The notes under the pieces were generated by a model. The model had not been told where the DNA came from, did no database searches, and worked only from the letters and a program-made list of their open reading frames with translations. A program made the position numbers and the translations under genes. DNA of 64,000 nt, taken from Miscanthus floridulus (lineage: Eukaryota; Streptophyta; Magnoliopsida; Poales; Poaceae). Shown here piece after piece: positions 20,549 through 31,952 of the stretch. Location of the stretch: the NCBI RefSeq assembly GCF_019320115.1, contig NC_089584.1, positions 57,842,852 to 57,906,851 on the forward strand, read 5' to 3'. Position 1 is the stretch's first letter. The number at the start of each line of letters is the position of its first letter.

Positions 20549-20686
20549 TACCCATCTTATATAGCTTGCGTGGTAGGGTTACAGATCGGTTATTTCCATT
20601 CTAATCGGTTTACAAGATAGGAAGTTACAGATCGTACAATATCTATCATATCCTTGCAGATTTTGTAGATCACTAAGGATCATCAC
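20549..20686 (-). repeat. E1 5' LTR, second piece
   Basis: A 138-bp island between the E2 TSD and the E3 LTR start. It contains a minus-strand TATA-like word (GCTATATAAGATG) in the place where E2 has its own, which supports assigning it to the E1 LTR promoter. Confidence 0.7.
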
Positions 20687-23600
20687 TGTAACACCCCTAG
20701 TGTTAAGCATTGCATTTGGCATCTACATTTCATGAGCTCAAGCATCATCCAAGCATTCATGAACAAGAGCATATGAAATTTCATCTCATTCTTATACATT
20801 ATCACATGAAATGTTGATTTTATATGTATGCTTATGCTTGCAATCATGTTTGACCAATTGATGAAATGGTTGGGAGGTCATGACAGCACTGTAGACACAT
20901 CTAGAATGAGAAAAGGAACAATGTTTGTATTCATGACATAGGCCAAATTTGCTTCTAAGTGTTGGTTTCATTTGAAATGCCATTTTCATGATACTAGTTT
21001 GACCAAAGTTGAATAGTAGCTTAGAATATTTGCATGGCTATGTGACCTAAATAAAAGTTGCTAGTACTTGACTAGGGTAACAACTTTTATTTTTGTGTTA
21101 AGACCTAATTCAAGTGCCTAACATGTTCAGAAATAGCTCCAAAGTAGCAAGGAAATGTTGTTTTGAGGCTTGCAAAATTTTCTAAGTCGTAATGCTGTTT
21201 ATAGTTTCAATGTACCTCACTTGGGAGCATTGTAACTGGCTAACCATTACAAATTAGGGGATGCTTCCTAAAGAAAATTTATAGATTACTTGTAGTTCTA
21301 CAACTTTGGTTAATAAAGTTTTTGCAACGGACTGAACGGATTTGAGTAATATCACCATGAAGCAGCAGCTGTCAGGCTTCATTCGCGACTCTAATCACGT
21401 GGACACGCGCGGTGTTGTGGCCTACTAGCCATAGGCTGTGGCTACCACATGGTGGCCATATGCTGGCATTGGCCTAGCTGATTAGGCCAGTGTGGGGAGA
21501 AAAGGTGTGTGCCTCTACTACTCACCTCCATTCGCTCCCTCTCACCCTACCTCACTTGCTCTTGCTCCTCTCTGAGCGGAGCCGCGCTGCCGTCGCCACA
21601 ACCACACCATTGTTGCACAAGTTCACCAGCACTATAGCACCACCATCCCATAGCTCTTGCCAGACCTTCCCCACCTCCCCGACCTACTCGTGCCTTTATT
21701 TGAGCTAAGGTAAAGGCCTACAATCCCTTTCCACCACCGCAGCCATCGCCAGAGCACCGCCGAGATTTGAGCTCCTCGTGGCCGGCCTAAACCAAAGCCC
21801 TTCCCATCTATCTCTCTGGTTTCACCCTCCCTATAGGCCATAGATGCTAAAGCCATGACCCATTTAACCTCTATAGCCACGTCCCTATTAGAACACGTGT
21901 GCGTGTCATGCGCGGCTGCTATAGGATCAAGCTCGCCATGTCCGAGGTCGTTCGCTCTCCCTTTCTCCTTTTGCATGTTAGGGTTAGGATGAAGTTAGGT
22001 CTAGCTCATAGTAGGACCTTAAGGCCAATGCAGGCCTCGTTGGAGAGGAACGCGGCCTTTCGCCGCCGTGCTTTCACTGCCCTGGCACCATGCACGTGGC
22101 CAAGCTTGCCGGCTCCTCCTCAAACCCTAACCTACGCCTTGTAGCTTCGCTAGGTCACCGCATAGATGTAGCGAGTCTTGTCTGAGCTCGCCATAGACAA
22201 AGCTTGTTGAAGCACCGCCATGTAGCTCCACCGTCCGCCATGGCTGCCATCGAGCCTACTTCGGCGAGTCTCTGGACCAACCAAGCGCACCCATCGATGC
22301 GGGACATCGAGGCGAAGCCGTCTATGGAGACATCATCGCCGGTGACCTCACCGGCGACGAGCTATGGCCGGTCAACCACCATGCTCTGTTCTATGTGATC
22401 GACATGTGGGGCCACACTGACCAGTGGGGTCCAGTTGTCAGCGTGTCTGGGTGCATGGACCTGGTGCACTTAGCTGTGAAGTCAAATTAAAATGTGATAT
22501 TCTTGATTTATTTTTCCACATTTACATGCAAACTTCAAAAATTCATATCTAAAGCTAGGAGTGTCCAATTTTGGTGAACTAAATTTTGTTGGGTTCCTCA
22601 TGAAGTTTAGTATTTGATAAAAATATGAAATATATTGTTTGTGGTATTGTTCTAGGAGAATTAAATTGAGCTATATAAGTGTTCTTTACTTGTTTCAAAT
22701 TTGTAAAATGCATATCTTGAGTTGGGAAAGTGCAAAAATTTTAATTCTAATTTTTCTGATCTTGTGTTGACATGCTCAAGATAGGAAAAATGCTAGACTT
22801 GCAGTAAGCATACTTTAGATATGGTCTTCAAATTTAATCCTAATTAATTACTAGTTTCTAGTGAAATTAATTATGGTAAAAATACATAACATATGATCAT
22901 ACAAATTTTTACATAGTATTCTTATGCTAGGAGGAAAGTAATAAAAATATTAAATCTGTTTCTTGACACTTTTCACTATGCTAAACTATTTTTGCTAAAA
23001 TAAGCCTATGTAACTTGTCATTTTTGTAAAGGTAGCTATACTTATCCAAATGGCATGACATTTGTACAGTAGACTATTACGGTCATTTTTAGACTACTAT
23101 ATTTTTGTCTGAATTTATTGAGCTTTAGAAATATTTATCCTTTAAATCACCTTATTATCTAAGGAAATTAATAAATGGATATAAATAAATTAGTTATATT
23201 TAACCAAAATGTTTTCTATGGTTATTGTGATGCATATGATTGTTGATATTATTAGTTATTCTTAGAAGTAATTGGTTGTATGTCACTAGTTAATTATTGC
23301 CTTATAATTCAACTAGATGACTGCATGTATAGTTTCAATTGTGGTGATGATAATTATATTTTCTGTAAAGATGGTTAATAACAAAAATGTATATAACTTA
23401 CTTATCTACCTTATGTTAAATTTTCATAGTCATAGGCCCTATGGTTTAAGAATTATAGCTATTAAAAGTCTGTTGTCAGAAATGCTTTATCTCTAGGTAG
23501 ATCTGAATGATTGAATTATTTGACCTTGATAACTGTCGAATAACTTTGAGATGATTAAAAGAAAGTTGTAGGCAATTTCATAAGATTTTAGAATGTCGAA

Positions 23601-25205
23601 AACAATATAATTTTGATGTGTATAGCTCTAGTTATGGTCAAAACAAGTGGCTATTGTCTTGTAGTCCTAGAGAATGATTCACATAAGTGTTTGTTTTAGT
23701 TACTAGAGAAGAGATATGCACCTACTCAATAAAAAATGTAACTTGTTATCATCTTAATCCAATACTATTTAAAACACTTATGCAGATGTATTCATCACAT
23801 CATATCATATTATACATGTCATTTATATATGCATTTGTAATATCTTATTTCATACTCATGCATATAGGATCGTCCGAAGGGATAACTCTTCTAGAGTTTA
23901 ATGAAGAAGAAGAGGAGGATCAGCAGGATATGCCTCAGGCCATAGCTCTACTGAGAAGAGGAGCAAACTCTCGAGGACCTCTCTGAGTGCCCTGACCACC
24001 AACCAACCTCTTTCCTCAAAGGAAAGCCCCTAGAGCATTCTAAGTCTCCTATGTTTTACAAAATATCACTTGAGTCCCTTATGTTGGATGCATTAGGTTA
24101 TAAGAGTTAATTGGAAACACTTGATGCATAGAACTTACCTTGTCTAGTTACATATACCTTTAACCTTGTGTATGTCTATGATTGAATATATGCTTAGCCA
24201 TGCTTAGTCCGGTAGAAGTCGGGTGATTTCCTATCACCTACGAGATATAGGTGGATACCGAAGCATGGTTGAATATATTTGCTATCGTGGAAAAGAACCA
24301 TGAGGAAATGTAAATGGAGGCTAGGCGGAGTCTATGTGTGGTCTACCTGGGTTTGTGTTAGGAATAAATTCCTAGCTGGTTGAAATCGATTTGAATCATC
24401 GTGTCTCCCAGGACAGTGAGAAACTTGGCTAGCTCTAACATCGTAGTAACTATATTATGGAATATGATGGTTATGATGAACATGAATTATTATACCAGCT
24501 ATGGTTACTACTGTATAATACTAATATATATACCACATGTTTGGCATAGATCAGTTGCTAATCTAGAGATGAATAACTATAATTAACTTAATGACCAAAT
24601 TATAACTGTATACTTGAATTGGTAAGCTTTTTATGCAAAATATTGTCAAGCTAGCTCCACTTATAAAGCCTTGAAAAATCCTTGGAGTCACTTTATTTTT
24701 GGTTTATGATGGGTAAGTCTAGCTGAGTACCTTCTCGTACTCAGGGTTTTATTCCCATTATTACAGATGGTACAGTGTATCATGGTTATTACAAGAACTG
24801 CTTCTGTCCCACCGTGGACGAGAAGTAAGCCCTAGCAGGCATCTCTTATTAATCCCTCCTTTATGATTTTGTGGAAGTGTGATCGTGAGCTGGCACTATA
24901 TTTAAACAATATTATAGTTGTTGGTTTCAAACTTTTAATTTGCTTCTGCTACTATTTTACTTGAATTTGGTTTGTAATAACCTTAATTCATACTCTGATG
25001 GATGAAATGTATTTGTGAACTTTATGAAACGTATGACATGTTTGTTGAATCATGTATGATCTTGGTTGTATGTTGATGGTTAATCGAGACCCTTCATAGT
25101 ACTCGACGGACTACCTGGGTTTATATGGGCTCAAGTATGATAGTGCAACCGCTTCCAGACTGCCCTTGTACTTAGTGCTCTTATAAATTGGTCAGTTCTG
25201 CTATA
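20687..25205 (+). repeat. E3 5' LTR, 4519 bp
   Basis: TGTAACACCCC...TCTGCTATA (end mutated from CA). A GC-rich leader lies at about 21370-22480. An acidic mini-ORF (23868-23986) follows an acceptor-like CATGCATATAG. A hairpin GAGTAC...GTACTC lies at 24725-24742. Frames in the GC-rich part carry no known motif. Confidence 0.88.
23868..23986 (+). other. Exon-like acidic mini-ORF inside E3 5' LTR
   Basis: Begins SSEGITLLEFNEEEEEDQ right after an acceptor-like ATAG. The 3' LTR copy (35139-35204) reads SSEGITLLEFNEEVEDQ. Resembles the peptides in the E4 and E5 LTRs. Confidence 0.5.
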
Positions 25206-25207
25206 GC

Positions 25208-25219
25208 TGGCGTAAGAGC
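25208..25219 (+). promoter_or_regulatory. E3 primer-binding site, decayed
   Basis: TGGCGTAAGAGC in the position of TGGTATCAGAGC, 2 bp after the LTR. Confidence 0.7.
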
Positions 25220-26072
25220 AAGATTCAACATTAATTGCCACATGTGTATTTCAAACAAAGGTTTTTGTTTTCCAAAACCAGTTTCTAGCCACTTATAGCT
25301 ATATATATAGGTGTTTAAAACCTAGAGTTTGAATCTAAAGTGTGCTAGTGATCACTTTCCTTTATGCCCAGTTAAGGACTTCATATGGCTAATTAAGTAC
25401 TAACTTGGGGGTTTTCCATTTTGTCATCCATATGGTGTGCTATTGTATGGATGCCATTCATTTGTATGGTAATGTATGGATCAAATGCCTCTATGCCTAA
25501 GGTAAGATGCCACTCATCATCATAGTGGTGCATGACCGCAAGATGTGAGCGTGCAGTCTAGTGGGGAGAGTTAGCTTTGATACTAAAGTATATATATGTC
25601 TCATATATATATGGATGTATTTAACTGTGGGTTAGCTTTGATATGACTGTATATGCATATTTATATGTATATATGGGATGTATTTACTATTGGGTAGCTT
25701 TGATATAGAAGTATATATGGGTATATATATATGGAAGTATTTAGATTGCACCCTAGAGCCCAGATTTACATTCTACATATATAATTGCGGGGTTGGGCTG
25801 AAATGAAATTCTTGTGTAGGTACACTAACAGTGAAATGTGTAGCCCGACTAGCTACTGTTATATATGAGAGAACATATGTATGCCACCATGTATGTCATT
25901 AGAAGTTTAATTTTCCTACGTTTATGAGGACGTACGGAATGTGTCATGCATCATGATAAATCATTATTACATACTGGCATTGTTCCTCCCCTTATAAGTC
26001 TCTTACTTGGTTATGTAACTCTTATCCATTTTGACCTTGTCTCATGAGAGTTGCACCATGTTGTTGGTACAG
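25220..26072 (+). other. E3 leader with AT microsatellite-like stretches
   Basis: Non-coding leader. TATATATG-rich runs occur near 25590-25790 (three copies of a TTAGCTTTGATA...TATATAT...GGATGTATTTA pattern). Ends in TGTTGTTGGTACAG, acceptor-like, directly before ATG at 26073. Confidence 0.5.
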
Positions 26073-27106
26073 ATGGTAGCACCGCTGGAAGTGAGAATTT
26101 ACTATTGATGTTTGGTACCCCTACCCTACTTTGGAGAGTCTTGCATTATGCAGGGTATTACTGAACCGCCCCTCTATTACTGGAATGAAGTATACCTAGA
26201 GGGACAACCATGGTATGAAGTACAGCTAACCATACTAGCTCATAACCAAGCACCCTTCTGGTAGGAAAGGCGGGCAGAATCTAAAGGAAGAACTCCTTGG
26301 GAAGCTGCCCAAGTAGTGGCATTTGAGATGCTGAGTTAGATTTGTCAGCAGCATGGAGATGAGCTTACCGGTAGTTCTGCTAGTACTTTTCCTCGAGTGG
26401 ATCCATCCACAGCAGTATGGTCCACAACACAACAGCAATGCGTTGATTCGAGACTAGGATGAGTGAGCAGATAGTTCTAGTCCCGCAATGAGTGTAATGT
26501 TTGGAGTGATGAAGATGTTCTATACTTGTTAGGACACTAGGGACTTCTGGTAGGATTCCTATACCACTTGCATGGATAAGCTCATGAGAGCTGAAGCTGC
26601 ATAGCGTAAGCTAAAGAAGTGTGTGCACAAGCGCAAAAAGGCAGCAGGTGAGACTCGATGGGAAACTAATCAAGCTTATGTAGCATTGGGAAATCTCCAC
26701 ACCCACATGAGCAAGTTGATTAGCAGAGAGCTATGGCCCAAGAGGCTAGAGCAGACGATCATGCAGTGCTAGCAGGACTGCAGGAGCAGCTAGAGGTTGT
26801 CCATGCTAAGGCGCTCATAGCTACACGCTAGCGGATCCGAGCAAACAACCATGCAGCTATGGCAGAAGCAAAATGAGACAGGACCCACACCTTGAGTGTG
26901 TAGTAGGACCATGTCAAAAGGGACTTCGCCAATATCTTGCATAGACCCAGAACATGGTGGTTGACCTTTAGCATGAGGTGTATTTTTTGAACAACCAACT
27001 ACACCTGATCCTTAATGACGAAGAGGAAGATCCAGAAATGTTAACTGAAGATGACGGTTGCGAAGAAGTAGAGCTAGAGGATGAGGACGAGCACACTAAA
27101 GATTAG
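26073..27106 (+). pseudogene. E3 ORF1 remnant (coiled-coil, acidic C-end)
   Basis: Broken frame of about 340 codons before gag. It contains the phrases EPPLYYWNEVYLEGQPWYEV, ELTGSSASTFPRVDPSTAVW and a charged helical part (LMRAEA, KLKKCVHKRKKA). It ends in an acidic run (NDEEEDPEMLTEDD, EVELEDEDEH) and a stop. The N-terminal half is of a type I recall as frequent before gag in grass Tekay-like elements; its role is unknown. The acidic end and position match ORF1 of E4, but there is no H3-like start. Several TAG/TGA stops and shifts. The ATG follows an acceptor-like ACAG. Confidence 0.65.
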
Positions 27107-27479
27107 AATCGCCTAATGACTAGTTAAAGCGCTAGATGTCTCCTTGTTAGTCATGTAATGGACTTATAGCTTGAAATCTAGTATTCACAATTTGACTTCA
27201 GTGTAATATTGACACTTTGCATGTCGTTTCACTATGGGTTGAACTTTAATGAAATTCCTAGTTTCGTTTTACTAGTGGATTATGACATGCATGTTAACAC
27301 GCTGCGACAAGATAAGTGATCAAATTGGTGATGTCATGTTGCGAGAATGAATTATTATGCCTCTGTTTTATTGTATGAATTTAAGGTTCTCTCTAGTAAT
27401 TTCAGTTTGGCATGATTACACAATTCATCTACAATCTCCTGACATCATCTAATAATCAATTATTGTTGCAACTTTGTAG

Positions 27480-28600
27480 ATGACTTGCACTCACACTGGA
27501 GAAGGGCACTAGCTAAGGTGGCAACGATGGTGACTTACCACCACCGCCATCACCATCTATGAATGAATTCTTTGCACAGTTCCTAGGTAATCAGAGAGCA
27601 ATGGAGGATACACCAGTGCCTCATTACGTAGAACACTACTCATGTCCATCAGCAACATCAAGGGCCTATGCCAAATCAACAAAGCTCTTTCAAGGATTTC
27701 TAAGACATAAAGCCTCCTATCTTCAAAGTGGTTGAAGAACTGCTCTAGGCGGATGAATGGCTAAACATGATAGAGCAAAAGTTCCATCTTTTGAGCGTTA
27801 CTAAGCATCAGAAGGCAGAACATGCATCCCATCAACTATAGGGACTGGCTAGGATATGGTGGACCCATTTCCTATCCTCTCTACCTACCAACTCATAGGT
27901 CACATGGCAGCAGTTCAAGTTAGCCTTTAGGGAGACATCACATTCCCCTAGGGCTAATGCACATGAAAGCAGCCGAGTTCATGTGAATCATACAAGGGAC
28001 CAAGACCCTTATGGAGTACATGAATGCCTTCAACAATTTGTCCCTGTTATGCCCCAAGGTTTGTTGATACAGAGGAAAAGAAGATAGAAAGCTTAAAGAG
28101 AGGCCTTGGCACTAAGCTAATGAAGACTATGGTCAACTCAAGGTGTACCACATACAACAAGTTCATTAGTGATTCCTTGACCCAGGAGAACTAGAACAAT
28201 TTGCACATAGCAGGAAAGGGCCGCAAAAGAACAACTAAGGTAGGCACCTCAGGATCTTCCCAGTCTAGAGCTCCAGTGGTGGCTAGGCCATAGTTTCATC
28301 CACCTAGTGCCTAAGTTTAGGCCTCATCTACCAAAAGCCCAAGCCAGCCGACCTCAGAAAGTGTTTTCGCAAGGCATTAACCTATTGCCCTAGCCAAGGG
28401 AAATGGAGGGCAAGGAAGCTTAGTAGGACCAAGGAGCAATTAGCCATGCTTCAACTATAATCAGTTGGACCATTGGGCCAAGGAGTGCCCCCATCCCAAG
28501 AGGAATAGCAATCAAAACCAAGGAAATCAAAAATAGGTAAATCCAAAGGTACGTCCTGGATATGTGCATTACATAGTTATTGAAGAAGTTCCTGCAGGAG
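27480..28600 (+). pseudogene. gag: E3 gag remnant
   Basis: The frame starts with ATG directly after TTGCAACTTTGTAG, again acceptor-like. Gag core phrases appear in pieces (IEQKFHLLSVTKHQKAEHA, ARIWWTHF, TWQQFKLAF). The zinc knuckle near 28446-28487 reads CFNYNQLDHWAKEC, with the second Cys replaced by Tyr. Numerous stops. The homologous intact protein is Gag of E4. Confidence 0.75.
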
Positions 28601-31600
28601 AAGTTGTCACCGCCAGTATGTTTCTTGTTAACAAACATCCCACCATTGTTTTATTTGATTCTAGAGCTTCTCATTCATTTATGAGCCAAGCATTTGCACC
28701 TAAGCATGATTAGAAGATAATTGATGTAGACAAGGGTGGTTATAGTATAAGTTCAGCTAGGGCTACTATTTCTATGAATCAAATAGTCAGAGATGTGCTC
28801 ATCTCTATACAAGAGAGAGAGTACACTATGGATCTGATAATATTGCCAGGATTAGCCATAGATGTGATCTTAGGCATGAAATAGATGAGTGGATGAGTGG
28901 ACATGGGGTTCTCATTGACATGTCCACTAGAACCATTATGTTGAGGGAACCTAAGGTGGAGGGTGCTTTTCTAGTGCCACTTCCTAGAAGTTTTGATCTC
29001 CAAAACTTGTCTTGTGCTATCCAAGCCACTTGCCCTTTGTGATATTTTAATGGTTTATGAGTTTCCTGATGTATTTTTAGATGAGTTGTCAGGTTTACCA
29101 CCTGATAGGGATGTGGAATTTAAGATTGAGTTAGCGCTAGGTATGGCACCTATCTTAAGAAGGCCCTATCGGATGCCACCAAATGAGTTAGCTGAACCTA
29201 AAATCTAGCTACAAGAACTTTTGGACAAAGGTCTCATTCAACCTAGTTCATCACCATGGGGATGTCCTAGTTTTATTTGTAAAGAAGAAGGACATGTCCT
29301 TGAGAATGTGTGTGGATTATAGGCCGCTTAATGCTGTGACCATTAAGAACAAATATCATTTGCCCCATATCAATATTTGATTCGATCAGTTGGCAAAAGC
29401 AAAGGTATTCTCTAAGATTGACTTGAAGTCAGGCTATCATCAGATTAAGATCAGGCTAGAGGATATACCTAAAACAACTTTCTCCTCTAGGTATGGCTTG
29501 TATGAGTATTTGGTCATGTCCTTTGGTCCGACAAATGCTCCTGCCTACTTCATGTATTTGATGAATTCAATATTCATGCCCGAGCTCGACAAGTTTGTGG
29601 TTGTGTTTATTGATGATATCTTGACTTACTCAGAGAATGAGGCAGACCATGTAGAGCATCTGAGAGTTGTTTTGTCCAGATTGAGGGAACATAAGTTATA
29701 TGCCAAATTTAGAAAGTGTGAATTCTGGTTGAGCAAAGTACCTTTCTTGGGTCACATCTTATCTAAAGATAGAATTTCTCTAGACCCATCTAAAGTACAA
29801 GAGGGCATGGATTGGAAGGACCTGACTTCGGTTCATGAAGTTTAGAGTTTTCTAGGGCTAGCAGGCTACTATCGTCATTTCATTCCTGATTTCTCCAAGA
29901 TAGCTAAGCCCATGACCAGACTACTCCTAGAAGGATGAAAAGTTCAGTTGGACACCAGAGTGTGAAGCTACTTTTCACACCTTATAGACATTGCTAACTA
30001 CAGCTCCTATTTTAGTACAACCCAACATTGAAAAGCCTTTCAATGTGTTCTATGATGCATTCAGGTATAGGTCTGGGGAGTGTGCTCATGCAAGAAGGTC
30101 AAGTTATTGCTTATGCTTCTTGATAGTTGAGAAAGCATGAAGTTCAGTTACCCTATGCATGATTTAGAGCTTGCAGCAATTGTTCATACATTGAAGATAT
30201 GGAGACATTACTTGTTGGGAAATGTATGTCACAGATATACAGACTACAAAAGTCACAAATATATCTTCACTCAACCTAAGCTGAACATGAGGCAACGAAG
30301 ATGGTTAGAGCTGATCAAGGACAACAATTTGGAAGTGCACTATCATCTAGGAAAGGCAAATGTTGTAGCAGATGCACTTAGTCGAAAATCCCATTATAAC
30401 ACTTTGGAAGCCTTGTTGGAAGATGGATTTAATTTGTTGCATCCCATTTTGCTGCACAATATCACTGTTAGTTGCTCACTTGAGAGCAAAATCATAGAAC
30501 TACAGAAGATAGATGTAGGTGTATTTCACATCAAGCGAAAGATGAATGAACAAGAAACCAAGCATTTTAGGTTGGATGAAAGAGGTGTCCTATGGTTTGA
30601 GGACCGACTGGTAGTACTAAAGACCGTGAGCTTAAAAATCAAATTTTAGATGAAGCTCATTCATTCAAGTTGTTTATCCATCCGGGTAGTAGCAAAATGT
30701 ATCAAGATTTGAAAACTAGTTTTTGGTGGACCAAGATGAAGAAAGAGATCACCGCCTATGTTGCTAGGTGTGATAATTGCCATAGAGTCAAGGCCAGTTC
30801 ATTTCAAATCTATTGTATTACTTCAACAGTTGTCTATCCTAGGCTAGAAACAGGGAGGAAAGAAGTATGGACTTTATTACAGGCCTTCTGATGACACAAC
30901 AAGGTCACGATTCCATATGGGTCATTGTAGATCGCGTCACCAAGTTAGCACATTTTATAACGATTAACACAGCATATCACACGAGGAAGTATGCTGAGCT
31001 ATATGTTTCTTAGATCATGAGACTACATGGAATACCAAGGACCATAATCTCAGATCAGGGACCACAATTTATAGCTTGTTTCTAGGAACACTTGCACCTA
31101 GGCTTTGGTAACTAAACTAATCACAAGTTTAGCATATCATCCACATACTTTGGGATAGACTGAGTGAGTGAACCAGATATTAGAAGATATGTTGAGAGCC
31201 TGTGTTTTATCTTCCAAGGGTTCATGGGAAAATGGCTACCTTTAGCTGAGTTCTACAATAACAGTTATCAAGCGACCCTCAAGATGGCTCCTTTTGAAGC
31301 CTTGTATAGTAGGAAATGTAGAACTCCCTTGAATTGGATTGAGCCCAGAGAAAGAAGGATATTTTGGCATTGACTTTGTCACCGAAGTTGAAGAATAGGT
31401 ACGCATTATTCAACAGCATATGAAAGTAGCTCAATCCATACAAAAGAGTTATGCTAATAAAAGAAGAAGAACCACTAACTTTTGAAGTGGGAGACTATGT
31501 ATACTTACAAGTGTCACCCATGAAGGGAGTGCAAAGATTTAGAGTAAAAAGAAAGCTTGCGCCTAGATATATAGGGCCATACAAGATTATTGAATAGAAA

Positions 31601-31915
31601 GAAAATGTCACCTACAAGTTACAACTTCCTCCAGATATGAGTACGATATTCGATGTCTTCCATGTTTCTCAGTTGAAAAGATGTCTTCGCATACCTGAGG
31701 AAAGCCATTGCACCCACCAAAATTAATCTTCCAATCAGATTTATGAAGAGAAACCAATCCGAGTGCTAGAAGAAATGGAAAGAGTAACATGGAGCAAGGT
31801 CATTAAGTTCAACAAAGTGGCGTGGAATAACCATAATGAACAAGATGCCACGTGGGAATAGGAGGATTATTTACATGAGGTTTATCCCGCCTTTTATGAG
31901 GAATGGTAGGTCTTT
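28560..31915 (+). pseudogene. pol: E3 pol remnant: protease, RT, RNase H, integrase, chromodomain-like end
   Basis: Protease near 28648-28686 reads LFDSRASHSFMS (normal DSGAS; Gly lost). RT spans about 29040-29900: [44 protein letters not shown] and the palm FIDDILTYS at about 29608-29634. RNase H parts around 30137-30400 include [21 protein letters not shown] and [11 protein letters not shown]. Integrase zinc-finger part HPGSSKMYQDLK and CDNCHRVKA lie at about 30679-30795; the catalytic core that follows is frameshifted. The C-end (about 31650-31910) has DVFHVSQLKRC and DATWE-EDYL, typical of chromovirus tails thought to read modified histone H3. At least ten disabling changes; inactive. Confidence 0.88.
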
Positions 31916-31937
31916 CAAATCTCAGTATAAGATTTCT

Positions 31938-31951
31938 ATAAGGGGGAGGGG
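31938..31951 (+). promoter_or_regulatory. E3 polypurine tract
   Basis: ATAAGGGGGAGGGG just before the 3' LTR start at 31953. Confidence 0.85.
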
Positions 31952-31952
31952 C

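Noticed and set aside
21490..22398. Possible host coding exons in the GC-rich part of the E3 LTR
   Set aside because: The same stretch with different stops occurs in the other LTR (about 32600-33640). Frames are not conserved, and it occupies the leader position typical of these LTRs.
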